NCBI GenBank assembly: GCA_019973155.2
Contig: BPQB01000059.1
Span: forward strand, 1-64,000
Direction of reading: 5' to 3'
Source of the DNA: Phanerochaete sordida
Taxonomy: Eukaryota > Basidiomycota > Agaricomycetes > Polyporales > Phanerochaetaceae
Length of the DNA: 64,000 bases
Shown here: in pieces, positions 11,527-24,452 of the stretch
Position numbering within the stretch: position 1 is the first letter of the stretch
How the letters are laid out: each line of letters begins with the position of its first letter
The notes under the pieces: generated by a model
What the model saw: the letters and a program-made list of their open reading frames with translations, nothing else
Told to the model about the DNA's origin: nothing
Databases searched by the model: none
Position numbers and translations under genes: made by a program

Positions 11527-13412
11527 TCACGCGCCGTCCGCTGGCGGCGCAGACGCAGACGCAGCGGCCTCGGCGGCCTCGGCAGCCTTCGCCTTCTTGC
11601 TGTTCTTACTCCCCTTCGGGCGCCCGCGCGGCCGCTTCGAGCCCGGCTGCCCGTCGCCCGCGTCGTCCGCGCCGCGCTTGCTCGCCTGTGCGTTCGCCTC
11701 GAGCTGTGTGCGGAGCTCCTTGAGGTACCTGCCGGTCGTGCGCGGGCGGCGGTGCGTGTGCGTACGAATCGAAGTGCGGGCGTGGGCGTGGTACGGTAGC
11801 GCGGAGAGGGTGGTTCGAGTCGGCGGGGCGCGCGGACGCGGCCAGAGTGGCGGGTGGGAGCATCGATAGGAGAGTAGAGCAGGGCGCGGGGCGCGGTCAG
11901 CAGAGGCGACGGTGGGACCGTGCAGGCGCGGCTCACTGTGCGGACTTGTCCTCGATCGTCGCCTGCAGGCTCGGGAGCGGCGGCTGGCCGAGCTCGCGGC
12001 GCAGGCGGTCGACGTCGTCCTTCGCCGCGGCGTACTCGCCGTCGCTTAGCGCCTTGATTTTCCCCTGCAGCTCGCCGACGCTGCGCGCGCGTCAGCAGCA
12101 GCGGTAAGCGGGCGGGCGAGGGGCTTACTCTCGTGCGAGCTTGTCCGCGAGCATGTCCGCCTGCGCGCGGTCAGCCGCGCGCGCGCAGCGCGTGAGTGCG
12201 GGCGCACCTTGTCTCTGTCCTCGTTCACCTGGCAGAGCGCGTGAGCACGGCGCCACGCCCCCGACTGCGCGCACGCACCTCCTGCAGGCACTTGAGCAGC
12301 CGCGACCGCTCGCTGTCGAGCCTATCCAAAACATGATGTTAGTCACGCGCCCGCTGCCGCCCTGGCGAGATGTCTGCAGATGGGCTGCCGCCAAGAGCAC
12401 GGATGGCGCGCCCGCACAAAACACCCGGTGTGGCGTTACAGACGCGACGCCATCTCCTGCAGGCAGGCTCTGGAGCCCTAGCCCTGCCCGCCCCGCCGCA
12501 CAAGACCCGTGCGATCACCGCCAGCTATTCTTGCGCCGAGGCAAATGGGCGAGCAGCCGTCCCTGCTATTGTGCTGTCCCATAGGCAGAGCAGCGTGCAG
12601 CACGCGGGCCCGCATTATCGCCCCGTGGGGAATGCACCTCCCTCGATGCCGCTCGCAGGATGTCAAAGCAGCGGGGGCTTCAATAAGCCTTACGAGGGCC
12701 GGCCTGGAGATGAGGCAGAGCGCAGTCATGCGGGGTGCCCTGAGATCCGCACGGTCCAAGGAGATACGCTCGCGCAAGCACGATTACTCACTTGTTCTTT
12801 TGCTCTTTGACGTCCTGTATGGCTTTGTTCTTCTCGTCCAGCGCCGCGTGCGCCGACAGGATGTTCGCGGTGTGGAGCTGCAGAGTCAGCGCGTGTTTCC
12901 TGCGCACGGAGTAAGCACCGTCAGCGACGCCGCACGGCACGGGAACCAGGCAGGTGCGCAGGTGCTCGCGGAGCCTGAACGCGCGGCCGAACGTCCGTCG
13001 CGGGGTGTGCACCGACGCGCGCCGCGTCCGCCGTGCGGGGCGGGTGCACGGGGCGTCTGCTGCGCGAGGCGCCAGAGGCAATTGTGCGAGTGTTCAGGCG
13101 GCGGGCGGGGCCTGCGCTGCTCGTCGCCAGACAGAGGCCCTGGCGGTATGTGGACCCCAGACTTCGAAGAGCCTGGCGTATTCCACATACGCACGCGCGC
13201 GACAGCAGCTCGGGCACCGCCCGCACAGCGCACCAGCGCACAAGCACAGGACCCAGGACACGTCCGCGGAGGCGGTGCAGGGGCACGCACTTGAGCTCAG
13301 CGGTCTTCGCGAGCTGGACGAGCTTCTGGGTCCAGTCGCCCTGCGCGAGGATGGGCTGCTGCGAGCCCGCGGGCGCGGGCCCTGCGGACGAGCTGCCAGC
13401 GACGGCCGCCAT
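11527..13412 (-). CDS. Coiled-coil protein with C-terminal AT-hook-like motif, 7 exons
   Basis: Join (minus) 13412-13291, 12899-12792, 12321-12279, 12228-12208, 12160-12129, 12080-11937, 11728-11527 gives 223 residues, all phases consistent. The N-terminus is MAAVAGSSSAGPAPAGSQQP followed by GDWTQKLVQLAKTAELK. Residues about 40-130 are heptad-rich and charged (LDEKNKAIQDVKEQ, LDSERSRLLKCLQE, DVGELQGKIKALSDG), a likely coiled coil. The tail has KRPRGRPKGSKN, the Arg-Gly-Arg-Pro core of an AT-hook, then an Ala-rich end, so nuclear DNA binding is inferred. Oddities are a 21-nt microexon (VNEDRDK) and introns of 391, 470 and 208 nt filled with GC-rich sequence, far longer than elsewhere in the window. 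I do not recognise the family. Confidence 0.72.
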
Positions 13413-16400
13413 CCGTGCGATCACAGGAATTGTCGTCGAGAGGGAAAAAGGGTGCCTCGGGTCCCGCACCCGCCCTGCGACTCCGGAAACTGCCAGCGCA
13501 CCGCCCGCCGGCGCCTCCTGCCATTTTTCCGCGCGCTCGGCGGTTCCGCGGTCCTGATTGGCTCGTCCCGCGGTGCGACCCCTCCCGACGCCAGGCGCCC
13601 GCACGCGCGCCAGAGTGATCCTGTTCTCGACGACATTGCTGCACATATTGTCCGTCGTATTTTTGGTCACGCCTTCGTAGCGCTACGAAAATCCGCCGAG
13701 TACTCTTGTCACCGTCGCAAGCGTGGCCTAGGAGCCAGCACCATGCGCTTCATCTTACACATTCTCAGGCCTGTCCGTAAGGCGGCGCGTTGAAGGTCGC
13801 CGCGCGCACACTACGGTCCCAAATGGCTTCGTCACACTCGCGCCGCGCCCATTCCGCCTCGCTATGCTTACCGGGCGTGACAAGCCATTGCAAAGTCGAA
13901 ATGCTGCATCCCATATGCAGGCACGATAGCAGCGCGAGGAGGCGCGATCGCGCTGCACGGTCACACAGCGGAGTACACGCCTCCCGCACCCACTCGCATC
14001 CCATCGCAACCCTATCGGCGCGCCCACAGCAGCATATCAGGCCCAGCAGCCTCGATCGCGTCCGTGCCCTCCGTCGCGCTACACAGGGGCCCTACGCGCG
14101 CCGCGCACGCGCGTGTCGTCATCGCCGCCGAGGCCCCCATCGCCCCGCCAAGAATAAGGCCGGCCTCAGGAAGTGCACGCTGGCCGCCCGCCGCGCGGTC
14201 AGGCCATCGCACGCTGACATCACCAGGCGATCCCGGCGCGTGTGCCGTGCTCGTCCATGCTATCGCACGCCGCGCGGCGCCGTGCGCGTGCCCGCCCGGC
14301 ACGCGCTGAGAAACCGGCGCGCGCACGCGTTCGCATGCGCATGTGGTGCGTGCAGCGGGCGTCGCTCTAAATACCCGGGCATTACGCCTTATCCAACACC
14401 CCAATCACCAGACGGGTGCCTGGCGTACCCGCGCGAGCCCTCACATCGCAGCGTGCACCTCATACGTAGGGGTAGCATACGGCTCGCAGAGGTGTGTCCC
14501 ACGCAAACCCGCACTCTGCACGCTTGCTTACGCCCCAGAACACAGCGTGCTCGCAGCCGGTCCGCGTCAGCGCGGCGCCCGCAGGGGCACGACGGGCACA
14601 GCGCGTCCCCCGCGCCCACGCCCACGCGTCGCGTCGCGGCGCGTGCGCGTGCCCACGGGCCGGCGACCGCTCGAAAAGGGCCTGCGCCTGCCATATGGCG
14701 ATCCGCGCCCTTCATTACGACCTCGAGGCCGTAAGTCCGGCGATCTCGCGCGCGCGATCTGGGCCTGACTCAGCGGGGCCCGGGGCGCAGGCACGGTCGC
14801 GCATGATAGCCGCGGACTGCCGCCGTGGCGGCGGCGTGCTTTGCGCTGCTTAGCTCACGAGGCGCGTGCGCGGAGCTCGCGTCGTCCTTCGATGCCAGAT
14901 CTGGGGGCGCCACCAGGAGATTGCTCCGGGGCTGGTTTGATATGGCCGGGTGTTGGATAGAGAGGGTTTGGTGGTCCCCGTGGGGTGATTGCCGGGGCAT
15001 TGCCTGACGGACTTATAGAGAGTGACGTCGAGAGTTATCTCCGGGAGATATTGCGCGCAGATGGAAGCATCAACAGACCATCTGTAGGCGGAGCATGGTA
15101 TGCGCAGCATGCAACGGCCGAGGCTTTGCGCTTGGCCCACCGAGAGGCCTTGGGGCTAGCGCATTTCGGACTCGATGCTCTCCCCAAGAGGCACCCCCGT
15201 GGGTGTTGCTTGCGGAGAGCCACGCGTATCTTGCTCATCACAGCGTAAGGAGCGGATGCGCTGCTTCCGTTCGCAAAGGCGCGGTACTTGGTCGGTACGA
15301 CGTTGCCGGCTAATATTTTCGATGAAACTACGGAGTTTCCCCCACATACCTTTTAGCTCTACCCCGCAAAGCTGTCCAAATGGTATACTATGTTGAATCC
15401 AAGCAGCCGAGCAGCTCTGAGCATTCCGTGCGTAGTATGACACGGAGTTCATGCACATGAGCTCAAACCTCTCGTTGGGGACCGAGGCTAGCTTCTCTGA
15501 CCATACCACTAGCGGTACCGACGTCTGTTTCTCGGCACCCGGCTGAGATCCCCCGGACTGTATGCGCTCTCGACGAGATCCCAATCGTCGGCGCCAAGCC
15601 CCGTCTCGAGCTGAGCGAGCATTACGTAACGGGGCCAGCTCGGCCCAAAAGGCAAGAGCCATCAACGTTGTGGCGCGGCGGGCTCCGGGTTACGTAGGCA
15701 GCAGATTCATGGTGACGTGGTCGCCAGAACGGGCACTCCTGTCGCGTCACCGCCTACGTCAGGCACAGGCGCGGCGGCATCTGCCGGGCGCATGGTAACC
15801 AGCCGTGGACTCTGCCGCTTGTAGGCCTCTGTGTGCGAGCTGCGGGCCCAGCAGGAAATGTGGATGGCTTTGCCTTGCGGTGAGTACCACACGTCACGCG
15901 TCACGCCAGATCTATCGTCAATATCTGTATTTTTTCTGCGGCAGCACGTTTCCTTATATTTACAGACGCTGGGAGAGCCGGTAACGGCCCTCGAAGCCTT
16001 CTGTCATGACATACCCCGGTCTAGCCTTGCAAAACGGCCTCCCGCAGGGCATCTAGGCCTCGCCATTTCATCTCCTCTGATGTCGCTTCCTATAACCTGA
16101 CATATAGGGTCTAACATGGAAACGACAGCGGTATGCGGGACCGGCGTCGCCGCGCCTGCAACGTCCAATGCGCACGCGGGTCTGGCGGCCAGTCTAGCGA
16201 GGCATTCGAAGAACGGATATTATGATTCATGATGCCTGCAGCGGACTCGCGTGTGCGGCTCGACATTGGTAGCGTCCTTCGGTGTCCTTCTCCGCCAGTT
16301 TTGCATGTCAAACTTACTTCTGGATTTTCTTGCAGATCGTGGATGGTGCCGGTGTCACCCTCGAAGATGCTACGCGTATGCAGCGCTGGACGCTACTGCA

Positions 16401-19354
16401 CTTCTGCTATTCATCAGCCGCTGATGGAGTTCACGATAGAACGTGGCAAAGAGACAGCGATGTAGCGAACGCTCTCGGTCACTCCAGCAGCTCTTGTCAC
16501 TGGACACCCGTTTCCGCTGTTCGACCAGGAGCACCGAGCAGCACGCCGCACCGCTGAAAGCCGGCGACACGCGCGACGCGGGCTTCTATCGACGCAGCGG
16601 CCGTCGCGCGTCGCCCACACACGCTTCAGCGCCCATACCGCAATCTCCGCCGCGTCCCTCCTCGCGACGCGCCGCCCGCAGATTGCGCACCGCCAGATCT
16701 CTTCCGCGACGCCCTGTGCGACTTGCAACCGGTACGACACGCCTTTCGATGCAGTGCCCGCCGCTCGCTTCCGGCTCCGCGTTGGGAGCCGGCGGCGTTA
16801 GCCCGCCGAGCATCGCGCGTCCTGAGACGGCGGCGACATCTTGCCCTACACGCGCCCTGCAGTACCCTTCCTAGGCCGCGCCCAGGAAGAACCCTAGAAA
16901 CCCTGCACCTCCCCCACTAGTTTCGCAGCACACGCGCCATCACCGCGACACGCCCTCCAACAAAAACGATGCACACCGCGATCGGCCCACGTCGCGCCCC
17001 CGATCGCCTAGCGACAGCACCCCGCCGAGGAATCACGCGCGCCCCCCGTTCGGCCCCCAGGAGGTTGGCCTGCGCGCCGGTGAGACACGCCGCGCACTGC
17101 GGCGGCGCGCCGGCGGGCGGACGTCCGCGGCCGGCTCGGGCACCGTGGCCCACAAGGCCACGTCCCCCTGTCTCCGTCCCGACTACACTTTGCACACACG
17201 CACACCCGCGCGGCGGGCATCCACGCGAGACGCGCCCCTGACGCGCGCAGCGCCCGCGGGCCACGCCGCGGCGCGAGCGGGGGCGGGCGTGGGGCGGCGC
17301 CTGGGTGCGCCCCTGAGGTGCGCCCGCCGGGGGTGCGCTGGGTCCGGCGTGCGCTGGGCCCGCGCGATAACGCGGCGGGCGTCGCAGGCTCGCCGCCCCC
17401 GTGCACGTGCGTTTCAGCATTGACTCGCGCCGTGCGGGCGCCACGGGTGTGCGCAGGAGCTGCGTCACCGCGCCCGTCAGCGCGGCGGGCTGTCATGCGC
17501 TGTACGTACGCGTGCCGCTGCGTTGGCCGGGGCGGGGTGACGCGAGCCGGTGGCTGGCGTAGCTGGGGTGGCGTTGGGGTGGACACGAAGTTCTCGCTCA
17601 GAGTCGGGGTCGGTGGGGTGCGAGCTGCGGCAGCCAGGTTCTGCTGTGTCCAGTTGCAGCATTCCAGGCATGCAGAGCTTGTCATCAACGGAGCGCATTA
17701 TCTCTCGCAATCTTATTTATAGCCTATCTCTCCGCTAATGAAAGGTTCTCTAGTGCGGATTCAGAATCCGCGGACCTAACGCGATAAGCGTTGGTGTCGC
17801 CACGGTTTCCGCGCCCTCTCCGTCTTGCGGTCCGGGCAGAGCCAGCAATGTCGACGCCGCCGAACCCGACGCACGATAACGCTCGTCAAGGCACCCGCCA
17901 TCAGGTGCGCCCCTCGCGAAACCCGGTCCGTAATCGCGCCCGAGGATCACCTGCGCCGAGGCCGGGGGCTGCATTGAGAATGTCCGCGTCGGCCTCGCGT
18001 GTCACTGCATGACCAAGCACCCGTCCGCCGCGTCGACGGCGGCCTGCGTGTGCCCCGGCTGGCTGAGGCATGTTCTGCGTGAAGCAGGTTTCAACGCTGC
18101 CGCGAACTACGAGGCCTAGAGAAGACATACCAAGCGATGGCTTGGGTGCGCGTCCATCGGGGCGCCACACAGCGACAAACAGAGCGCGTCTTGGGCGCGG
18201 ACACGGGCCTGGCCCGTAACGCGTCTCGAACGTCACGCGGCGCCTCCCGCCTATGGGACGAACTGAATGCTACTGAATGGCAGCGTCGCGCGAGGGACCT
18301 GATCCGCGAGCGACGGTACACGCTCGGGAGGCCCTGGCCAATCAGCACGCGCGCAGAGGGTGCCTCGCGTCGGTAGCCTCGATCGCGCGCCACTATTCTC
18401 AGCCTAGGAAAATGCTTCCGCGAACGCGAAATTGATTTTGTGTGCTCTTAGCCTCGCACGGGCAGAGGGCGAGCCTGGGACGCACACCGGGTGCGGCTCC
18501 TATCGCGATAACGCGATACGAGGCCGTGGTCAAGTGCGCACGGGCGACGGAACGCGCCTGCGCGCGGCGAGCCTAACGGAGCGTTGATGTCACCGGCCGC
18601 GTACGATGCTGCGTCACCTCCGTATCCGGAAGCACCAAGGCATGGCGCGGCGGCGCGGGCAGCGCGGGGTCCATGGGAAAGCGCGCGAGGCTCCTCTCTT
18701 CGGCGGACAGAAGGTCTGGCACCGCGGGGCGCTTGGTGTGATGTGGCGTGCAGGTGGGCGAGGGCGCGCCCCAACGTGTCAAGGGCTCGTCAACGAAGCG
18801 GGATGCGTGGAAATGCTGGGGTTGCGCCAGACTTCTGACCCCTAGCGGCTTGCGCGACGCCAGCGTTCTCGACAGATGCCTCTTTTACGCAGGAAATGAC
18901 GCTAAAGATGTCGCGAAGTGGAGAGGTCCATAGCATGTCTCGTTATGCGGGCAGAAGACGCTCAAGTTGGGGAAAGGCAAGACGAGTATGTGCGCTTACG
19001 CGGCCGAGCCAAGCCACGAAAGGCAGGGCGCATCAACCTCGTGGCGCGGATAACTCCGGTAACGTCGGAGCGCCGTCGCCGACGCAAACCGAACGCGGGT
19101 TGGCAGCACCGCTCATCCGGTCGCGGACGACCTCTACCATCTCGCCTAGCTCCTAGACTCACATATTCGTTGCTGCTATGCTAGATAGAGGTAGCTACGG
19201 TTGTGTGCACCATTGCAAGCGACAAAGCTGACGCCCTTTTGAAGGCGAAAAAACCCTAACAAGTAGCCAAATCGTCCATGTTCGAGCCACATTCCATGAC
19301 ACTAGCTACAACACGATCTTCAAGTCCATTTTAACAGTCCGTGAACCACGCAGC
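13413..19354. other. GC-rich region without supportable genes
   Basis: 13413-14900 and 16550-18900 are extremely GC-rich and open in several frames on both strands. 14900-16500 and 18900-19350 are closer to average. No domain, splice chain or RNA gene could be supported. It contains two copies (15656-15678 and 19027-19049) of a 23-nt sequence that recurs at 25.8 and 36.6 kb. Confidence 0.5.
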
Positions 19355-19910
19355 CTAGGGAGTAACGCCGACAATCTGGAACTTCTCGCTCCAGTTGCCC
19401 GAGTCACCCCACACTGTGCAGACACCACGGTCAGCTCCCACTCTCGCTTGCAGACAGGGCAGACTCACAGTCGATGCTGTAGTCTCCCTCTGTGAAGACC
19501 CTGGGGATGGTGATGTCGTGATGACCATCGCGGATGTCGAAGCCATCGGCCAAGACCACTGCTCGCCCGCGTCAGTGCCCCAGCACCCCCGGCGCGCAGC
19601 GTCGACACGTACCCGGAGTCCCGACGTTGCCAAAGTTGAGTGTGATGATGCCGTTGGTGTTCGTGATATGCGCAGGCTGGTCGCTCGTGTCCCTGTAGCA
19701 CGCGTATCTTGGTGAGCACGGACTCCTGCACCCGGCAGAGGAGGCTTACCAGGTCACGGTGTAGGTCTGCCCGGACACGAGAACACTACCCGCAGTCGGG
19801 AAGGTCACCTTCGGGTCCCAGATGTCGCGCGCCGTTTTGAACGGCGCGGCGTTGACGAGCGTTGTGGCGGCAGAGAGCGCGAGGGCGGCGAGGGCGGTCG
19901 TGAACTTCAT
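19355..19910 (-). CDS. KRE9/KNH-like small secreted protein (copy 2)
   Basis: Join (minus) 19910-19750, 19692-19613, 19558-19469, 19413-19355 gives 129 residues. A signal peptide (MKFTTALAALALSAATTLVN, cleavage near Ala21-Ala22) is followed by one Ig-like KRE9/KNH-type domain: DIWDPKVTFPTAGSVLVSGQ and TYTVTWDTSD, then the strand-rich middle and a C-terminal WGDSGNW. The name comes from yeast Kre9/Knh1, needed for cell-wall beta-1,6-glucan. Fungal members are usually secreted or GPI-anchored. This one has no Ser/Thr-rich stalk or GPI signal, so it is probably a soluble secreted protein. Exon sizes 161/80/90/59 equal those of the copy at 26.1 kb, its closest relative here. Role inferred from family only. 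Confidence 0.87.
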
Positions 19911-21384
19911 GATGAGCGTCGTGTGGAGGAGGTCGTGAGGGAGCTTTGTGGAGAACGGCAGAGACGAACTCCTGAGAGGGTAAGTCGCTGATTCTTCGCT
20001 AATGAGCTGGGTTCTCCTTTATACTCGCACACTAGATGCTCGCAAGTGGACGGCCAGTCGAGTCCGCCTGTACACCCACCGCCTGTCAAAGCGACGCTTC
20101 TCAGCTGAGGCACCACCCTGCAAGAAGACATCTCAATACACTACGTGATGGTGTGACCAGCGTCTCCGTGATGCGTCAGCGAATGGACACGGCCGGGCAA
20201 CGCTGCCCTTGAGCTTGATGTCGGAAGCTCGCTGTGCTTCGACCTGTCATGCCCCATCAATGTGGAGATATCGGTGAGCAATACCCGGATGCTGTTCGTG
20301 CTTCCAGGCGTTCGACGCCCCCGGATACTGAGTATCTTCGCGTAGGCCCTGAAACCGCGGCCCCTAGTGCCAGCATGGACGCTGCTCTAGAAGGGCGCGA
20401 GATATGCGCTGGCACGGACTGTGAACGGCGGAGCTTCTCTACTGCTCGCCGCGACGCAGCGCCTTCAACGCTTCCAGGATATAATCCATTCTGGCTCTCC
20501 AGTGCGACGGCCAGGTGCCCCCGGGCCCTGCACGAGCACCGCACCTCCCGGCCTCGCTCACGCCCAGCCACACTCGACACATACTCGCTCGAGCCCACGC
20601 CGGCCGTCCGCGCCAATCCCCACGTCGGCCCGCCTTCCATACGCGCCCTCGGGGAGCGCAAGCCGCACCGCACGCATTGTGTACGCGACGTCGCACCGCT
20701 GCCCTTCTGACCCCACGCACCAGGACGTCTATTCTATGGCCATCGCGCGCCGCAGATGCAGAACAGGGTATGTCCGCGATGGGGCGCGTTCGTCCCGCGC
20801 ACGGGCGCCCGGTGAGCGGCGAGGCGTGCGACGGGGAAGACATCGCGACCTGACGCGGCGTCCGGGCTCTGCTTGGCAGGGCCAAAAATCACCGCGTGCT
20901 CGTGCAGGTTATCGTTCTCCATGCTGGAAGCCACGTTGGATTTGCAGCGGGCAAGTCGAGCTCAAGCTGCGCTGTTCATGTTCGCCGCACAGGTGATTTT
21001 ATTCAATTTACCGTAGAGCGCGAGAAAACTGACTATATGCGTAGAACCCGCTCGGGGCTGAGTGTATGGGGGAAGTGATGTCGTCGAGGTCGGTCTCGGT
21101 GAGTCCCTGCGTTCAACGTGCAGGAACCAAGGGACTGATCTCGGTTTACGGAAATGATACTCAGATCCGTTCTCGCGTGCGGCCGTGCTGAATTGCTGTT
21201 TAGGATACCTACCTTTGGGAATTCACTGGTTACGTGGACGTCACACGGACAAGTGTGATCCTGCCGCAGAGGGATCCAGGTCACATTCAATATTCGCATC
21301 ATTTCCTTCAAAAAAGAAGCGCGTGCATGCCGAGGGCGTAAGCACCTGCACCAATCACGGCAGGTCAGAGAACGCCTTGGAGAG
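19911..21384. other. 5' flank of KRE9-like copy 2, then no supportable gene
   Basis: 19911-20030 holds the leader and TATA box of the gene to the left. 20150-21380 shows only overlapping GC-driven frames with no domain, splice chain or RNA gene. Confidence 0.45.
20017..20023 (-). promoter_or_regulatory. TATA box of KRE9-like copy 2
   Basis: TATAAAG on the minus strand, about 107 nt upstream of the ATG. The other complete copies have an equivalent box 95-102 nt upstream. Confidence 0.6.
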
Positions 21385-24375
21385 CGCAATATTTGCCAGT
21401 GGCCCGGCACGGAAGACACGGCAGACGGCTCGGATGCGGGCTTTGTGGCGCCCCGGGACCACTCGAAGGTGCTACCGCCGACGCGGCGGACCTTCGCCAC
21501 GACCCTTGCCCGCGCGACACGCACGTACGGTCTGCAGACCCCAGCACATGCACGCCCTTCGGAATGCCGCTGGATGTTTGTAACAGGTGCGCTCGGAATA
21601 TCTCGACGCATTCCGAATATCCATTCCGGTCGTCCCGAATTCCATTGGCGAAGGCTCACTCCGAATACCATTATCGTAGTCTCACATTCAATGCTCAGCC
21701 TTCCGACGGGTCCAGCTGACGTGCCAGCGATGGCCGGGTCAGTGCCCGACTGGATCTTCGAGTCCCCTGGGTCACCTGGGCCGGCCTCAAGCTGCCGAAC
21801 ACGCCGACACGCCGGTGGCGCGGCCGAGGCACTATCGTCATCCTCGTCGACCCTTCGGACTCCCTCAGCAGCCTCCAAAAGGCTCGCTCAGCGAAGTGCG
21901 ATGCGGACGCGCGATGGCGTTGTCGCCGGGCGCCCCGCGACGGCAAGAGGAACCTGGGGAGGAGGCGTCGGCATCGCCGGAAGCGGAAGCTCGTGCCGCA
22001 CTCCATGCCGACGCCCACGGAGCAGCCGGCCCACGAACGTCTCCCCTCCCTCCTCGCTTTCCAGACTCCCCACGACACACCGGCAACCATGGAACACTGG
22101 GCAGCTCGGGCACGGCTCCTCGCTGCACCCGAGCCGGGCCCTGCGCACGACGCGCCGTGGGGCGCGGGGAGCACCAGGGGACGCCGAGGGCGGCGCGCTG
22201 TGCGTCGCAGGACGCTTCGATGCGCTCCGGCCGCCGCGCGTGCTGTCGCGGGACGCGTTTCGCTGACGCGGGCGGATTCCAACGTCGTGCCTGAGCCGCG
22301 CCCGCGCTTCGGGCTTTACGGCGCTCGGCCCGATGCCCATTGTCTGCGGAAGCGCCCGCAGCGCGCCGGCCGTGAGGACGGAGGCCGCCACGCGCGGACG
22401 ACTCTCGCGCGAACGCACGCGTGTCCGGCGCGTTCTGCGTTGTGGCGCGCCTCGCGCGCGTTGCTGCGCGTTGCGCTCCAGCGCGGCGATCTCGAAGCGC
22501 GAGGCGTGTGCCGGCCGCGCCGATGACGGCCGCCGCGTTGACGGCACGGCTGATCGCCCGAGGCTCCTGCGGGCCAGCCAGCGAACACGCGAGGCCGCCG
22601 TCTGGCACATGCTCGACGTGTGGAATGGCAGGAGAGGGCCCTGGATGTGTGCTGGACGCGCCTGTCGGCCGGTCGGTGTTCGGACGCGAGTCCGCGCTGC
22701 AGGCTTCGTGCAGGCGTGGCTTCATTCGCACGTCCAGCGTCGAGGGGCCCTTCTAGGGAGCGTACGGAACAGCGAGTGGTGCGTCTCTTACGTTCCAGGT
22801 TGCTCTGCCATGTCATGCTCGACATCCGTGCGCTCTTTCAATGGAATACACGATAGTTCATGTCGTTCACCTCTGGCATGGGTTACTCTGGTCTCGCCGG
22901 ACTGCGCTAACTGCAACTTAGATCACGTCCCATGAAATCAGGACTGTCAATAGATCTGGTCAAGGTGCTTCTGGCGCATCATGGACCTGCGTCGGAGATG
23001 CCCGGTGCGTACGGTTGCCACGAAGCACTCGCCCGACATGACACCTCCTTTCGACAGACCTCTATCATGACGCATGATAAATTCCCTAGGACCTGCGTAC
23101 ATCTCCTGATCCTGTGCCGCCTCTGCGCAGGATGTACCCGTCTCAGGATGTTCTACGGTGTCCCTCTTCCTGTCCGCTCGATACCCTCTGCTTACATTCG
23201 AATCATATCTAATGCGCTATCCGCTGTACCCTGAAAGATTCTGCACCGGTGCATGTTAGCCCCTATCAGCAGATATCGTCTCCCTCGACCCACCATGGCG
23301 CGCTCGTACAACTCCTCTGTCTCACATAGAATGCAGGAGCTGTCTGCGACGCTTCGTTTGCGCTTGCTATCGTTCCAGAGGGACAGCCCTCTCCCGACAC
23401 GCGGTCACAGGACCTGAGGCGTACTTCGGAAAGACATCTCCCCACTCGTCAAGGTGTCTACACTCGACACATGTCAAAGACGGCTCGCGGGGCCTCCGCA
23501 CATGCCGCGGCATGCTCTCGGGAGCACAAGAATCCGCTGGGAATGCGCGAAGCTTTTCTCGACACCGGCTCCCTGTTGGTAGCCGGCGGCCGCAGCCCGC
23601 CTCCCGCTGAATATCTGTAGAGACGGAATCGGGGCGGTTGTCACCCGGATGTCCCTGATTCTTTGCACCGAAGGAACTCTATCACGTCCTAGGTTCAGAC
23701 GATCATACCCACGACCCAAGCCGGCTTCGACACTCGATCCGAAGTCATCTCGCCGCGGAGCACCTGAGGCGGGTGGACTGAGACGGCCGCGATGCCACAA
23801 CGACGGTACCTCTGCGCGGACACTCGATCGTATCGCGACGGTCATCGCACACGCATGCGCGCAAGACAGGACTCACAGGCACGCCCGGCGCCTTGATTCG
23901 GGAGCCAGGGCGCTGGCCGAGTACCGGTGCGCCCGCTGCCGCGCGTGCCTCCGGCCGCGGAGGGGATGTGGCGCCCACCCCCGCGCTAGCTTCCATCGCG
24001 CTGCACCTCCGCGGCTCACTCAGCTCGAGCACGCCTATCGCTGCGCTATCGGTCGTAAGGCGTCGACGTTGGTCATGCGCGGCGTGGCCTGAGGACGCTT
24101 GGGCGCGCGAGGACGACGAGTCGGGTCGAGTCAGCGTAGAGAAGGGGAGAGGCTGTGGCGTTAGTCAGGAGGGGCATGAGGAGAGTGTGCTGACGCTCTG
24201 GCTTGGGCAAGAGGTGCTCGGAGCGCTGGAGGAGATTAGGTTCAGCGAGGGCTGCGCATGTTTTGAAGCTTAAAGGCTTGTACGCGTGCCCGAAGTCACA
24301 GGCGCGTCGAAGAGTTGCAAAGCTGGCTGGCAGCGCGCAGGAAGCACATGCCAACGAGAAGATGACTATAGAAGG
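21385..24375 (-). repeat. 3-kb dispersed repeat, copy B (inverted partner of copy A)
   Basis: Aligns in reverse complement to 3195-6195, roughly 80-85% by eye in the best blocks. Ends are approximate: right near 24375 (GTGACTTCGGGCACGCGTAC on the minus strand), left near 21390 (CAAATATTGCGC on the minus strand). Beyond those points the two loci are unrelated. No conserved open frame between the copies. Confidence 0.75.
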
Positions 24376-24452
24376 AGGGAATAATGCTTGATAGGTTGGT
24401 AAGGCGCATACAAGGACGTGACATGTCCAATAGTGCTAAGTCCTGTGAGCCT

